Notes under the pieces: model-generated | Database searches by the model: none | Told to the model about the DNA's origin: nothing | What the model saw: only the letters and a program-made list of their open reading frames with translations | NCBI RefSeq assembly: GCF_014212135.1 | Contig: NZ_JACJVQ010000013.1 | Span: 124,001-188,000, forward strand | DNA: 64,000 nt | Origin: Cohnella thailandensis | Lineage (GTDB): Bacteria; Bacillota; Bacilli; Paenibacillales; Paenibacillaceae | Direction: 5' to 3' | Part shown: positions 42,855 to 52,090 of the stretch, one piece after another | How positions within the stretch are numbered: position 1 is the first letter of the stretch | Layout: each line of letters starts with the position of its first letter | Translations under genes and position numbers: made by a program

Positions 42855-43778
42855 ATGGACAAACGCCTAGCTCGCACCGATATTTTATTCGTATTAGGAT
42901 TTCTTTTTATGCTCGTCGTAGCGGTAGGAGCTTTCTTCTACGGCGTTAAAGTCGGCACCGAACGGGCGGAATCGGCTCAAGCGCAGGAGGAGAAACCGGC
43001 AACGGCCGGCGCGGAAACTTCCCCGAACGCTTATTCGCTTCAAGATTTGGTTTCCTTCTATCATACCGTATTTTTGCCTTATCGGGAATTCATGAGCGAA
43101 TGGCAAAGCGCCGAGCAGAAGTGGCTGTCGGTCGAATCCGCGGACAGATCCTCCTCTATTAAAGAGCTGGTAAAGCTCGCCAACGCTCAATACGAATCGG
43201 CGAAGATCGCATACATACCTCCCGTTTCCCCTCTGCTTCAGGAGGCCCAGGACAGTTACCTGAAGAGCCTGAAGCTTTATACGAACAGCCTCTCGTCTTT
43301 CGCCGCCAGCGCGAACGAAGGAACGGGCTCCATCCTCCTCGGCCAGATTAGGAAGGACGCCTTCTATAAGGAGGCGGTCAACATGGCTCTCGAGGGACAA
43401 ACCGAATATTATAACGCCATGGCCAAATGGGCCGCGATCGTGGATATGACGGTTCCGTACGATGCGGAGTACGAGACGCTGGTAGAGCTGTCCAAGTGGA
43501 AGACTCTCCCTCTTATCTCCAAGAATCTCCTGTCCGCGAAGTATTTGCAGGAGCAGGCGTTGTCGGAGAGCTTCCTCCCTCAGGATCTGACCGCCCGGAT
43601 CGACAGCTTCCTCGCCTCCGGGCAAGCCGAGACGATGAAGCTCAAGACGATGGGCTCCGTCGCCGATATCCTTACCCGGACGGACGCCGTCCGCGACGGG
43701 GATTTCCTGCAGCTCAAGAGCCGGTTCTACGGGAGCCAGATGCTGCCTCAGCTCCCCTTCTTCTCTCCCGACAAGTAA
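42855..43778 (+). CDS. Hypothetical membrane-anchored protein, 307 aa
   Basis: I do not recognise the family. A short cytoplasmic start is followed by one hydrophobic helix (ILFVLGFLFMLVVAVGAFFYG), a Glu/Ala linker and a mostly helical extracellular part from about residue 55. AGAGGAG before the ATG is good. A hairpin (43792-43827) follows the stop. It is one of only three plus-strand genes in the window and has no partner gene on its strand. Confidence 0.7.
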   Translation: MDKRLARTDILFVLGFLFMLVVAVGAFFYGVKVGTERAESAQAQEEKPATAGAETSPNAYSLQDLVSFYHTVFLPYREFMSEWQSAEQKWLSVESADRSSSIKELVKLANAQYESAKIAYIPPVSPLLQEAQDSYLKSLKLYTNSLSSFAASANEGTGSILLGQIRKDAFYKEAVNMALEGQTEYYNAMAKWAAIVDMTVPYDAEYETLVELSKWKTLPLISKNLLSAKYLQEQALSESFLPQDLTARIDSFLASGQAETMKLKTMGSVADILTRTDAVRDGDFLQLKSRFYGSQMLPQLPFFSPDK

Positions 43779-43791
43779 ATGGACATAGACG

Positions 43792-43827
43792 ACAAAAGCA
43801 ATGTGCTATTTTAGCCATTGCTTTTGT
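43792..43827 (+). terminator. Hairpin after the 307-aa gene
   Basis: ACAAAAGCAATG (43792-43803) and CATTGCTTTTGT (43816-43827) are a perfect 12-bp inverted repeat with a 12-nt loop. T content after it is modest. Confidence 0.6.
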
Positions 43828-44011
43828 CTGTCTTATTGCTATAAAATGAGTAACGTTATGGAAAGAGAAACAGGCTTCTTTCGGGCACATTTGCTAAATG
43901 CAGAATATTTCAAACGTTCACGGCATCACTCTCGGCGTATCGTTCTATCGCTTGGATGCGACGACTACGCCCGGAGTGATTTCTACATTTATTAGCTTAG
44001 GGGGCTTACAA

Positions 44012-45604
44012 ATGTTTAAAGTGTTGGTATCGGACCCGATCAGCGATCTGGGCATTTCGCTTCTCGTCGAGGCGTCCGACATCTCCATCGACAAGAAGAC
44101 CGGACTTACCGAAGACGAGCTCGTTCAAATCATCGGGGAGTACGACGCGCTTCTTGTTCGCAGCCAGACACGAGTGACCGAACGTATTATGACTGCAGGC
44201 AAGCAATTGAAAGTAATCGGACGCGCGGGCGTCGGCGTCGACAACATCGACCTGGAAGCCGCCACGAAGCGCGGGATCGTCGTCATCAACGCGCCGGACG
44301 GCAACACGATCACGACATGCGAGCATACTTTCGCCATGATGATGGCGCTTGCCCGCCACATCCCTCAAGCCTATCTGAAGACGGTCGGCGGCGAATGGGA
44401 CCGCAAATCGTTCGTCGGCGTCGAGCTTCGCAACAAGGTTCTGGGCGTGCTCGGCATGGGCCGCATCGGCAGCGAAGTGGCCGCTAGGGCGAAAGCGTTC
44501 GGCATGAGCGTGCTCGGCTACGATCCGTTCCTTACCGAAGAGAGAGCCGAGAAGCTGGGCGTGAAGCTCGCTTCCGTAGAAGACGTCATTCGCGAAGCCG
44601 ACTTTATTACGGTTCATACCCCGCTGACTCCGGAAACCCGCCACATGATCGGCAAAGAGCAATTCTCGCGAATCAAGAAGGGCGTTCGCATCGTCAACTG
44701 CGCCCGCGGCGGCATCATCGACGAACAAGCTCTCGTGGAAGCGATCGACGCCGGCATCGTAGCCGGAGCCGCGTTCGACGTCTTCGAGGAAGAACCTCCG
44801 ACGAAGGAGCACCCGTTCCTTTCGCATCCGAAGATCATCGTAACGCCTCACCTTGGCGCTTCCACCGTCGAAGCCCAAGAGAACGTCGCGATCGACGTCT
44901 CGGAGCAATTGCTGCACATTCTGCGCGGCGAACCGTATAAGAACGCGGTCAACATGCCTCCGGTACCGGGCGACGTGCTGGCCAAGCTCGAGCCTTACTT
45001 CTCGATCGGCGCTAAGCTCGGAAGCTTCGCCGCCCAAGCTGCGGACGGCCCGGTCAAGGAGATCGTCGTTTCGTACTCCGGCGAGCTCGCGGACGTGGAT
45101 ACGCAGCCGCTTACGCGTTACGTGGTGCAAGGCGTGCTGGCTCACCACCTCGGCTCCGACCAAGTCAACGCCGTTAACGCGATGCATCTGGCGAAGACCC
45201 GCGGCGTCAACATCGTCACCAACAAGTCCCAAGCCAGCAAGGGCTTTACGAACCTTCTATCCGTGACGCTGCGCACGGGCAAGGAAGAGCGTACCGTCGC
45301 GGGAGCCCTGCTGAACGGCTTCGGGCCACGCATCACCCAGATCGACCAATATCCGGTCGACGTGGCTCCGGAAGGCCACTTGCTCCTTATCTCGCACAAC
45401 GACAAGCCGGGCATCATCGGACGCGTCGGCACGCTGCTCGGCAGCAACGACGTCAACATCGCGACGATGCAAGTGGGCCGTAAGCTCGTAGGCGGCGCCG
45501 CGATCATGGTCCTGGGCGTCGACAAGGCCGTTCCGAAGGACGTCATCTCTCAAGTCGCCGGCTTGGCGGACCTGGTAAGCGCGAAGGAAATTCAATTGTT
45601 CTAA
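44012..45604 (+). CDS. serA: D-3-phosphoglycerate dehydrogenase
   Basis: First enzyme of serine synthesis, oxidising 3-phosphoglycerate. The 530-aa protein has the long form layout: NAD-binding domain with LGMGRIGSEVAARAKAFGM near 148, catalytic INCARGGIIDE and HLGASTVEAQENVA, an intervening domain (VPGDVLAKLEPYFSIGAKLG) and a C-terminal ACT domain (LLISHNDKPGIIGRVGTLLG) for serine feedback. I use the ATG at 44012 (MFKVLVSDPI), eight bases after AGGGGG. The reading frame is open upstream without homology. A possible promoter TTGCTT-16-TATAAA is at 43818-43845. Confidence 0.96.
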   Translation: MFKVLVSDPISDLGISLLVEASDISIDKKTGLTEDELVQIIGEYDALLVRSQTRVTERIMTAGKQLKVIGRAGVGVDNIDLEAATKRGIVVINAPDGNTITTCEHTFAMMMALARHIPQAYLKTVGGEWDRKSFVGVELRNKVLGVLGMGRIGSEVAARAKAFGMSVLGYDPFLTEERAEKLGVKLASVEDVIREADFITVHTPLTPETRHMIGKEQFSRIKKGVRIVNCARGGIIDEQALVEAIDAGIVAGAAFDVFEEEPPTKEHPFLSHPKIIVTPHLGASTVEAQENVAIDVSEQLLHILRGEPYKNAVNMPPVPGDVLAKLEPYFSIGAKLGSFAAQAADGPVKEIVVSYSGELADVDTQPLTRYVVQGVLAHHLGSDQVNAVNAMHLAKTRGVNIVTNKSQASKGFTNLLSVTLRTGKEERTVAGALLNGFGPRITQIDQYPVDVAPEGHLLLISHNDKPGIIGRVGTLLGSNDVNIATMQVGRKLVGGAAIMVLGVDKAVPKDVISQVAGLADLVSAKEIQLF

Positions 45605-45614
45605 CATAAAATCG

Positions 45615-45649
45615 AAAGCGGAGCTAGGGGTACTTCCCAGCTCCGCTTT
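45615..45649 (+). terminator. Terminator after serA
   Basis: AAAGCGGAGCT (45615-45625) and AGCTCCGCTTT (45639-45649) form a perfect 11-bp stem. A second stem GGCGGCTTCCGGG / CCCGAAAGCCGCC (45734-45766) with TTTT after it lies further along on the same strand. Confidence 0.8.
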
Positions 45650-45680
45650 ATTAGTACCAATCGCTATTTACGCGTTAAAA

Positions 45681-45713
45681 ATGCCCCTGCTCGATGCGAA
45701 GCACGAGGGGCAT
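45681..45713 (-). terminator. Terminator after mgtC
   Basis: Minus strand ATGCCCCT (plus 45706-45713) and AGGGGCAT (45681-45688) pair and are followed by TTTTTAAC. It points against serA and so belongs to mgtC. Confidence 0.65.
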
Positions 45714-45811
45714 GCAAAATCGGTAACGAGAATGGCGGCTTCCGGGAACGTATCCCGAAAGCCGCCTTTTCTCTTGCCCTCCCGCCGTACCTTGGCTAGC
45801 AGTTAGTCGTG

Positions 45812-46537
45812 TCAAGCCGCGAGAGGCGAATCCAGTCCGTCCGTCTCGACAGCCTTGATGCCTTCGAGCCGGCCGACCTCCCCCACCGCCTCCAACAGCT
45901 TCTCGAAGCGGATTCTTTTGACTTTGAACTCCAGCTTCATAGCCCCTTCCTCGGACTCGTCCGGATGGATTCGAAGCTGCGAGATGTCCATCTGCCTGCG
46001 AATAAACACCTCGGCGATCCGCCCAACGATTTCGGGGTCGTTCGAGAACGTAACTTCCAATTTATGCGTTCTGCGATGCCTCAGAAGCTGCTTCTCCCAC
46101 TTGTTCAGAACGTACAGGCTGACCAGGACAAGGAACGTGCAGAGGAACGCCGCGGTTAGAAAACCGGCGCCTACGCATAATCCGATCGCGGCAACGGTCC
46201 AGATGGAGGCTGCCGTCGTCAGCCCTTTGATGCCGCTCCCGTTCCGGAGAATGGCGCCCGCTCCGAGAAATCCGATCCCGCTGATGACCTGAGCGGCCAG
46301 ACGCGCCGGGTCGACCTGCACGTTCGGCTCGTTCACGAATTGCGAGAAGCCGTAAATGGACATCAGCATGATCGTGGCAGCACCCAAGCATACCAGAATA
46401 TGCGTACGGAAGCCGGCAGCATGATTGTTCCACTCTCTCTCGATGCCGATGGCTCCGCCAAGCGCCGCGGCAAGCACCATTCGGACCGCCAGCTCCGCTT
46501 GAGAGATCTCCCAGACGCTTCCCGATGCGGCGAACAT
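45812..46537 (-). CDS. MgtC/SapB-family membrane protein
   Basis: A 241-aa protein with about four to five membrane helices in the first 140 residues, including the signature AALGGAIGIEREWNNHAAGFRTHILVCLGAA in parts and GIGFLGAGAILRNGSGIKGLTTAASIW. The rest is a soluble ACT-like domain. MgtC proteins are tied to magnesium limitation and ATP control; the exact role here is unknown. Start ATG 46537. It follows murQ with a 23-base gap, but function is unrelated. Confidence 0.9.
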   Translation of the reverse strand: MFAASGSVWEISQAELAVRMVLAAALGGAIGIEREWNNHAAGFRTHILVCLGAATIMLMSIYGFSQFVNEPNVQVDPARLAAQVISGIGFLGAGAILRNGSGIKGLTTAASIWTVAAIGLCVGAGFLTAAFLCTFLVLVSLYVLNKWEKQLLRHRRTHKLEVTFSNDPEIVGRIAEVFIRRQMDISQLRIHPDESEEGAMKLEFKVKRIRFEKLLEAVGEVGRLEGIKAVETDGLDSPLAA

Positions 46538-46560
46538 GGCCGATCGCCCTCCCTTGCCGT

Positions 46561-47469
46561 TTACCGGCTCAACTGGTTGATGGCCTTGCCGAAGTGCCCG
46601 TTCGACAATCGCAAGGCTTCGATGGCTCTAGTAGCGGTTACTCCGAATTTGATCATTAGAATGGCGACCCTTGCGTCTCCGCCAGCCTCGAGGACGTACT
46701 TGCTGGCCGTCTGTTCGTCGCAGTCGGCGCCTTTCGCAACGATTCGGACGACACGTTCTCTCAACTTGTCGTTCGTAGCCTGAACGTTGACCATCAAGTT
46801 GCCGTACACCTTGCCAAGGCGGATCATCGTCGCGGTCGTGATCATGTTCAAGACCATCTTCGTCGCCGTGCCCGCCTTCAACCTCGTCGATCCGGTAACG
46901 ATCTCGGCTCCGACCGGCACCTCGATCGGATAGTCCGCCTCCTCGCTGATCGGCGAGTCCGCGTTGCAGCTTAGGCTTGCCGTTAAAGCTCCGATTCGAG
47001 CAGCTTCTCTCAGAGCGCCCATTACATATGGCGTTCGTCCGCTGGCGGCGATTCCGACGACGGCGTCACGGGACGTAACGAGCTTCCCGATATCCGCGAT
47101 TCCCGCCTCGGTATCGTCCTCCGCATTCTCGATGGCCCGAGTGATGGCTCCTTCGCCGCCGGCGATCAAACCGACGACCATCTCCGGATCGACGCCGAAG
47201 GTCGGAGGACATTCGGAGGCGTCCAGAATGCCCAGACGTCCGCTCGTTCCGGCTCCGATATAGAACAGCCGCCCTCCTCGCTCAACGACAGCGGATATCG
47301 CTTCGATAGCGGCCGCGATGCTGGGCAGAGCCCGATGCACGGAATCCGCGACCGTTCGGTCTTCTTCATTCATCAGCTCGACAATCTCCCGGACGGTCAA
47401 CCGGTCCAATTGCTTGGAGCGCTCGTTGGCCTGCTCAGTTGTCGGCATCTCGTCAGCTGAACGTATCAT
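46561..47469 (-). CDS. murQ: N-acetylmuramic acid 6-phosphate etherase
   Basis: It splits MurNAc 6-phosphate into GlcNAc 6-phosphate and lactate. The 302-aa SIS-domain protein has RLFYIGAGTSGRLGILDASECPPTFG near residues 60-85 in parts and GIAASGRTPYVMGAL, with the late AGDARVAILMIKFG. Starts at ATG 47469 behind GGGGA and overlaps the kinase gene by 17 bp. It is the last gene of the MurNAc operon here. Confidence 0.95.
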   Translation of the reverse strand: MIRSADEMPTTEQANERSKQLDRLTVREIVELMNEEDRTVADSVHRALPSIAAAIEAISAVVERGGRLFYIGAGTSGRLGILDASECPPTFGVDPEMVVGLIAGGEGAITRAIENAEDDTEAGIADIGKLVTSRDAVVGIAASGRTPYVMGALREAARIGALTASLSCNADSPISEEADYPIEVPVGAEIVTGSTRLKAGTATKMVLNMITTATMIRLGKVYGNLMVNVQATNDKLRERVVRIVAKGADCDEQTASKYVLEAGGDARVAILMIKFGVTATRAIEALRLSNGHFGKAINQLSR

Positions 47470-48469
47470 GGTTGCATTCCCCTTCTGTCTTGCATTGTAA
47501 TTGTATCCGGCGAATCATATCCGACGTCAGGCGTAAGCCGGCTTGCCTGACCGCCATGTAATAACTCCCCGTTACGGGAGGAACGTTCAGTACCCGGATG
47601 TCCAGCGGAAGCGACTGAATGTCGGAACGATTCGAGAATTCCTTAAGGAACAGCGCATCGCTGAACACGCCGCCGCTCAGCACGAGCGGCATTCGGCGAC
47701 GTTCGGGGCTGAACCTTGCGTAAGCTGCCGCGACAAGCTCCGCCAACTCCCGGACGGCCTCCTTGACGATCGCTCGTCCTTGACCGTCTCCTTCGCGGGC
47801 GGCTTCGAATACGGCCGGTGCCAGCGAAGCGACCTTTGCCCGCATGTACGGCGCTTCGTAAATGGCGGTAACGAGCTGCTCGGGTTTGCTCAGCTCAAGC
47901 TTCGCCAATACTTTATCCGTCAGGCTCGTGCCCGCCGCTCTGCCGTCGAACGCTCTCACGACGGCTCTAAGGGCGGCGGCTCCCAGAGCGAAGCCGCTGC
48001 CTTCGTCTCCGAATACGTATCCCCAGCCGCCCGCTCTTACATAGGTGCCGGCGGCCGGATCGAAGCCGCAGCAGATCGAACCCGTTCCCGATATCAATAC
48101 CATTCCTTGCTCCCCGAACGTTCCGGCCGCAAGCGCCGTTATGGCATCGTTATGCACGGATATGACCGACTCAGGGAGCATGGAGGACATATGGGCGACG
48201 ACGCGGGACTTATCCTCAAGCCTGTCGCTTCCCGCCAGTCCGAGGACGGCGGCGTCGACCTGCTCCGCGGTAGAACCCGAGCTTTCTAAGCCTTCGAGCA
48301 CCAATCGGGCCAGCTCCCCGGCAACGTCGCTCCACGGCCTTGATTTCAGATTCGTCGATTCGCCTTGTATTTTAGCTAGAATCCGGCCTTCCCCGTCTCC
48401 TACCCACAGCAAGGTCTTCGTTCCGCCTCCGTCAACGGCGAGGAGTCTCTTATCCCGTTTATGCGTCAT
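47453..48469 (-). CDS. BadF-type sugar kinase (MurNAc/GlcNAc kinase, MurK-like)
   Basis: An ASKHA-fold kinase of 338 aa: LLAVDGGGTKTLLWVGD at the start (phosphate loop), GLAGSDR, NDAITALAAGTFGEQGMVLISGTGS and WGYVFGDEGSGFALG. Next to murQ and an ABC importer it most likely phosphorylates imported MurNAc (and perhaps GlcNAc), giving the MurQ substrate. In PTS-based systems this step is not needed. I start at ATG 48469; 28 upstream residues lack homology. GAGG before the ATG. Confidence 0.85.
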   Translation of the reverse strand: MTHKRDKRLLAVDGGGTKTLLWVGDGEGRILAKIQGESTNLKSRPWSDVAGELARLVLEGLESSGSTAEQVDAAVLGLAGSDRLEDKSRVVAHMSSMLPESVISVHNDAITALAAGTFGEQGMVLISGTGSICCGFDPAAGTYVRAGGWGYVFGDEGSGFALGAAALRAVVRAFDGRAAGTSLTDKVLAKLELSKPEQLVTAIYEAPYMRAKVASLAPAVFEAAREGDGQGRAIVKEAVRELAELVAAAYARFSPERRRMPLVLSGGVFSDALFLKEFSNRSDIQSLPLDIRVLNVPPVTGSYYMAVRQAGLRLTSDMIRRIQLQCKTEGECNHDTFS

Positions 48470-48491
48470 TTCTCGGCCTCCTCTCGGTGCT

Positions 48492-49280
48492 TTACGGGGT
48501 ATCTTCGGACGAATCCAAGCACTCCAGAAGCTCTTGCAGTTCGCCGATAACATAAGCCGGACGGAACTTCTCCGTCAACGATGCGAAGACTTCCCGCTGC
48601 TTCTCGTTCGCGGCCAGCTCGTGCAGAACCGGCTCAAGCTCGGGACAGCACGCTCGCTCCTTAGGAGACAAAGACATCATCGACGGCGGCAATCCCCGAT
48701 GAATAAGCACGCCCGGGACCTCTAATCCTCTTGCAAAAATCATATCGTGATCAAGCCGGTCTCCCACGTGCGCCGCGATTTTGCCGTCCCGCAGCAGCCC
48801 GTCGGCCATTCGAACGTCGGGCTTCGAGCAGCCGACCCGGTCCGGAGTCACGATCTCGTCCAGCCAATCCGTCAAGCCGAGCTTCTTCATGACCGGATAT
48901 TGATATTTGTAGAATCCGTTGGTTACCGCCGCTAATGAATAACCGTTCTTTTTTAAGCGTTCAAGCGTCGGCAGCACCGTATCGTCTAGCAGGAATATTT
49001 TGGGCGCGACAGAATGACGGTTCACCATCTCGAGAATATCGACCGTGCGGTTAATCCCTAATTCTCTTATCAACCTGCCGCAAATCTCGTCCCAATCGTA
49101 AGCTGCGACGATTTGCTCCTCGGACAACAAACGCTCGTGTTCGTCCATCAGTTGCCGCTTGAAGGCATGGCTCGATTTCAATTCGGCCGACACGATCTCC
49201 TCCAGCTCGGGGAAGATCCATCCTGAGAACGGATTCTGCATGAGAGTGCCGTCCAGGTCGAACGTAATCCATCGCTTCAT
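48492..49280 (-). CDS. HAD-family hydrolase
   Basis: A 262-aa haloacid-dehalogenase-type phosphatase: WITFDLDGTLMQNP at the start (motif I, nucleophile Asp), LAAVTNGFYKYQYPVM (motif II), SKPDVRMADG (motif III) and HVGDRLDHDMIFARG (motif IV). Substrate unknown; a sugar or lactyl phosphate is possible given the operon. ATG 49280 overlaps the permease stop by 4 bp. The longer open frame upstream lies in the permease gene. Confidence 0.85.
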   Translation of the reverse strand: MKRWITFDLDGTLMQNPFSGWIFPELEEIVSAELKSSHAFKRQLMDEHERLLSEEQIVAAYDWDEICGRLIRELGINRTVDILEMVNRHSVAPKIFLLDDTVLPTLERLKKNGYSLAAVTNGFYKYQYPVMKKLGLTDWLDEIVTPDRVGCSKPDVRMADGLLRDGKIAAHVGDRLDHDMIFARGLEVPGVLIHRGLPPSMMSLSPKERACCPELEPVLHELAANEKQREVFASLTEKFRPAYVIGELQELLECLDSSEDTP

Positions 49281-50092
49281 GACTTCACCGCCCCGGCGGT
49301 CAGTCCTTCGATAAACTGCCTGGACGCGAACAGGAAGGCGATGATCATCGGCAAGGAGGACAGCGTTAACCCGCTGAACAGCAAGTTCCATTGCGTGTCG
49401 AATTCGCCGAAGAGGCTAAGCATGCCGAGCGGGATCGTTCCCTTCTCCGTCGTCTTGATGAAGATAAGCGGATAGAAGAAATCGTTCCATACTTTGATGA
49501 GATCCGTGATCGCGACAGTGGCCATGGCCGGACGCATAAGCGGCAGGATAATCTTGTAATAGACTTGAAAGTTATTGCAGCCGTCAATTCGGGCGCTCTG
49601 ATCCAGATCCTTCGGCAGCGTCTTGAAGAACCCGAAGAAGAGAAACACCGCGAACGAGATATGTCCCGCAACGTAAACGATAATAAGGCCGGACAGCTTG
49701 TCGAGCAGGTTCAGCTTCAACAGCTGCATATAGAGCGGCGATATCGCCAGCTTCATCGGAAGCATCAGCCCCAGCATGAAGAAGAACAGGACGATGCCGT
49801 TCCAGCGGTAGTTAAACCGGGCCAGATAAAACGCCGCCATCGAAGAGATGAACAGGATGATCAAGACGGAGATGACGCTTACCCAGACGCTGTTGCCCAG
49901 GAACTTGGCAAAGTTCACTTTATTCCAAACCTCGACGAAATTATCGAACGAGAATCGGTGAGGAAGCCCGAGCGGCGAGGTCGTAATCTCTTTCTTGGTT
50001 TTGAAGGAAGACATGATCATTAGGAAAATCGGATACAGAGAAAGGAAAGCGAACAAGCTGACAAACGCGTATTTAAAAAATGACTTCATCAA
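49277..50092 (-). CDS. Sugar ABC transporter permease, MalG type
   Basis: A 271-aa carbohydrate (CUT1) permease with six helices. The EAA-loop motif ARIDGCNNFQVYYKIILPLMRP near residue 168 contacts the ATPase. It overlaps the second permease gene by 4 bp. There is no ATPase gene in this operon, which fits CUT1 systems in Bacillus that share MsmX. The substrate by context is MurNAc or a muropeptide sugar. Confidence 0.88.
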   Translation of the reverse strand: MMKSFFKYAFVSLFAFLSLYPIFLMIMSSFKTKKEITTSPLGLPHRFSFDNFVEVWNKVNFAKFLGNSVWVSVISVLIILFISSMAAFYLARFNYRWNGIVLFFFMLGLMLPMKLAISPLYMQLLKLNLLDKLSGLIIVYVAGHISFAVFLFFGFFKTLPKDLDQSARIDGCNNFQVYYKIILPLMRPAMATVAITDLIKVWNDFFYPLIFIKTTEKGTIPLGMLSLFGEFDTQWNLLFSGLTLSSLPMIIAFLFASRQFIEGLTAGAVKS

Positions 50093-50997
50093 TAATCCAC
50101 CTCTTTACGCTTGAAGAAGCCCATGGAGATCGCGGTCGCGCCCGAAATCAGGAACAGCAGCACGACGGCCAATGCGGAGCCCAAGCCAATGGATTCTCCT
50201 CCGCCGGCCGAGCCGAACATGAGCCGGTAGAAGAACAAAGCCAGAACGTCCGTCGAATAATAAGGACCGCCGGAGGTTCCCTCCATGGCATAAACCAGCT
50301 CGAAAGATTCAAAGGCGGAGATGAAAGTCAGAATCGTCATGATCATGATAGAAGGCATCGAGAGAGGAATCGTAATCCGGAATAGCAGCGTAAGTCCGGT
50401 AGCTCTATCGATTTTGGCCGCTTCGTAAATCTCGCTCGAGATGGACTGAAGGCCAACCAGGAAAATCAAAACGGCAAAGCCGAATTCGTACCAGCTGTCG
50501 ATGAAGATAATGGACAGCAGAGCCGTTGCCGGCGAACCGAGCCAGGGCCGAGTCCAGGAATCGAGACCGACGGCATCCAGAGCGGTGTTGAGGGCACCGT
50601 AGCTGGGATTCAGAATCAAGCTGAATAGATACCCGACCACGATGACGGACAGAAGCTTGGGGAGAAAAAACACCGTCTTGTAAAATTCCTTGCCCTTCAA
50701 TTTGCCGTGCAGCACAAGCGCCAGCGCGTAAGCGACCATCAGCTTAGCCGGAATCAGAACGATAAAGAAAACGACGTTATGCTCTAAAGCATTAAAGAAG
50801 GTCTCCTGGAACGGCGATTCCGTAAACAAGCGAATAAAGTTTTTGAACCATACGAAATCCCCGCGTAGAAATCCATTCCACTCGAAGAAGCTGTTCAATA
50901 AAGCGGATGCGATCGGATAGATCATGAATCCGACGTAGAAAACAAGCGCTGGAAGCAAAAACAAATGAATCATGTGTTTGGAATAGGTTTTTTTCAT
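50089..50997 (-). CDS. Sugar ABC transporter permease, MalF type
   Basis: A 302-aa six-helix CUT1 permease, the partner of the MalG-type protein. ATG 50997 with a weak site. The loop AAKIDRATGLTLLFRITIPLSMP near residue 197 is the EAA motif. It opens with KKTYSKHMIHLFLLPALVFYVGF and follows the hydrolase gene by 24 bases. Confidence 0.88.
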   Translation of the reverse strand: MKKTYSKHMIHLFLLPALVFYVGFMIYPIASALLNSFFEWNGFLRGDFVWFKNFIRLFTESPFQETFFNALEHNVVFFIVLIPAKLMVAYALALVLHGKLKGKEFYKTVFFLPKLLSVIVVGYLFSLILNPSYGALNTALDAVGLDSWTRPWLGSPATALLSIIFIDSWYEFGFAVLIFLVGLQSISSEIYEAAKIDRATGLTLLFRITIPLSMPSIMIMTILTFISAFESFELVYAMEGTSGGPYYSTDVLALFFYRLMFGSAGGGESIGLGSALAVVLLFLISGATAISMGFFKRKEVDY

Positions 50998-51021
50998 CGG
51001 CTTCGCCTCCTTATGTGCGAT

Positions 51022-52047
51022 TCATTGGATCAGATCCCGACGGATCTGATCGTGCAGCGTTCGGCGAAGCGACCGAATCGGCGTGTGCCTGCCATAATGG
51101 ACGGCATTGGTCAGCCATACGACGCTTAGCTCCGTCTGCGGTTCGATCCATAGGCTCGTTCCCGTAAATCCCGTATGCCCGAAGCTTCCTTCCAGCCAAG
51201 TCGAACCGCAGCCGAGCGGAATTTGGTCTCGATGCCGTATTTCCCAACCCAGCGCTCTTCCTTCGCAAGGCTGTTCGAAGCACTCGGAGACAAGTTCTTG
51301 CGATAAGACGGGGGATCGTTCCGGATTCATCCACTGTTCCGCGTAACGCGTCAGATCCGACGCAACGGAGAATAAACCCGCGCTTCCCGACACGCCGCCG
51401 AGGGCATACGTTTTCTCGTCATGCACCTCGCCGACGATGTACCTGCCGTTGACGTTCTCCGTCGAAGCCGCCCGATCCTTGAGATCGGGCAAGTCGGCGG
51501 CGAAACCGGTCCGGCTCATGCCTATCGGCCCGAATACTCTCTTCGCCGCCGCCCGATTAAGCGGTTCTTCCGCGACACGTTCGATCAACAGCCCCAGCAG
51601 GATCATTCCCAGATCGCTGTATGCGGCCCGAAAGCCGGGTGGGCTCTCCAGAGGAGACTGATAGATCGAGTCGAGAACGACCTCGGCTCTCCGAATTCGC
51701 GGAGGTTGAGACATGTCCGCCGGAAGTCCCGACGTGTGCTGCAGCAGGTGCCGGATCGTGACTTCTCCGTGGATGAACTCAGGCAGATGCTCCCGTACCG
51801 GATCGTCCAAGGTCAGGCGTCCTTCCTTCGCAAGAGACAAAACCGCAGGCAGAGTGGCGACTACCTTAGTCAGCGACGCGAGATCGAACCGGGTTTGCAG
51901 TCGAACCTGGCGCGAACTCGAATTGTCGTGATAAGAACCATAAGCTTTAGAGAACCGGAAGCGGTCTCCGATTCGAATATCGAGCACCGCTCCCGGGATG
52001 TACCTTTCCCGGACCCAGGCTTCGACAAGTGCATCGAATGCATGCAT
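51022..52047 (-). CDS. Beta-lactamase-fold serine hydrolase (AmiE/YbbE-like)
   Basis: A class C beta-lactamase/DD-peptidase-like hydrolase, 341 aa. Nucleophile motif SLTK (LASLTKVVATLP) near residue 58, Tyr motif AYSDLGMILLG and a late HTGFTGTSLW triad. In B. subtilis the MurNAc cluster has a similar protein (YbbE, AmiE) that removes peptides from muropeptides; that role is an inference from the neighbours. No clear signal peptide, so location is uncertain. Confidence 0.82.
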   Translation of the reverse strand: MHAFDALVEAWVRERYIPGAVLDIRIGDRFRFSKAYGSYHDNSSSRQVRLQTRFDLASLTKVVATLPAVLSLAKEGRLTLDDPVREHLPEFIHGEVTIRHLLQHTSGLPADMSQPPRIRRAEVVLDSIYQSPLESPPGFRAAYSDLGMILLGLLIERVAEEPLNRAAAKRVFGPIGMSRTGFAADLPDLKDRAASTENVNGRYIVGEVHDEKTYALGGVSGSAGLFSVASDLTRYAEQWMNPERSPVLSQELVSECFEQPCEGRALGWEIRHRDQIPLGCGSTWLEGSFGHTGFTGTSLWIEPQTELSVVWLTNAVHYGRHTPIRSLRRTLHDQIRRDLIQ

Positions 52048-52090
52048 TCCTGTCAGCTCCCTTGACCGATTTCTGTACGATGCGAAAGGA

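Noticed and set aside
43849..43995. Short frame before serA (MSNVMERETG...)
   Set aside because: No ribosome site, no regulatory codon run and no terminator that would make it an attenuator leader.
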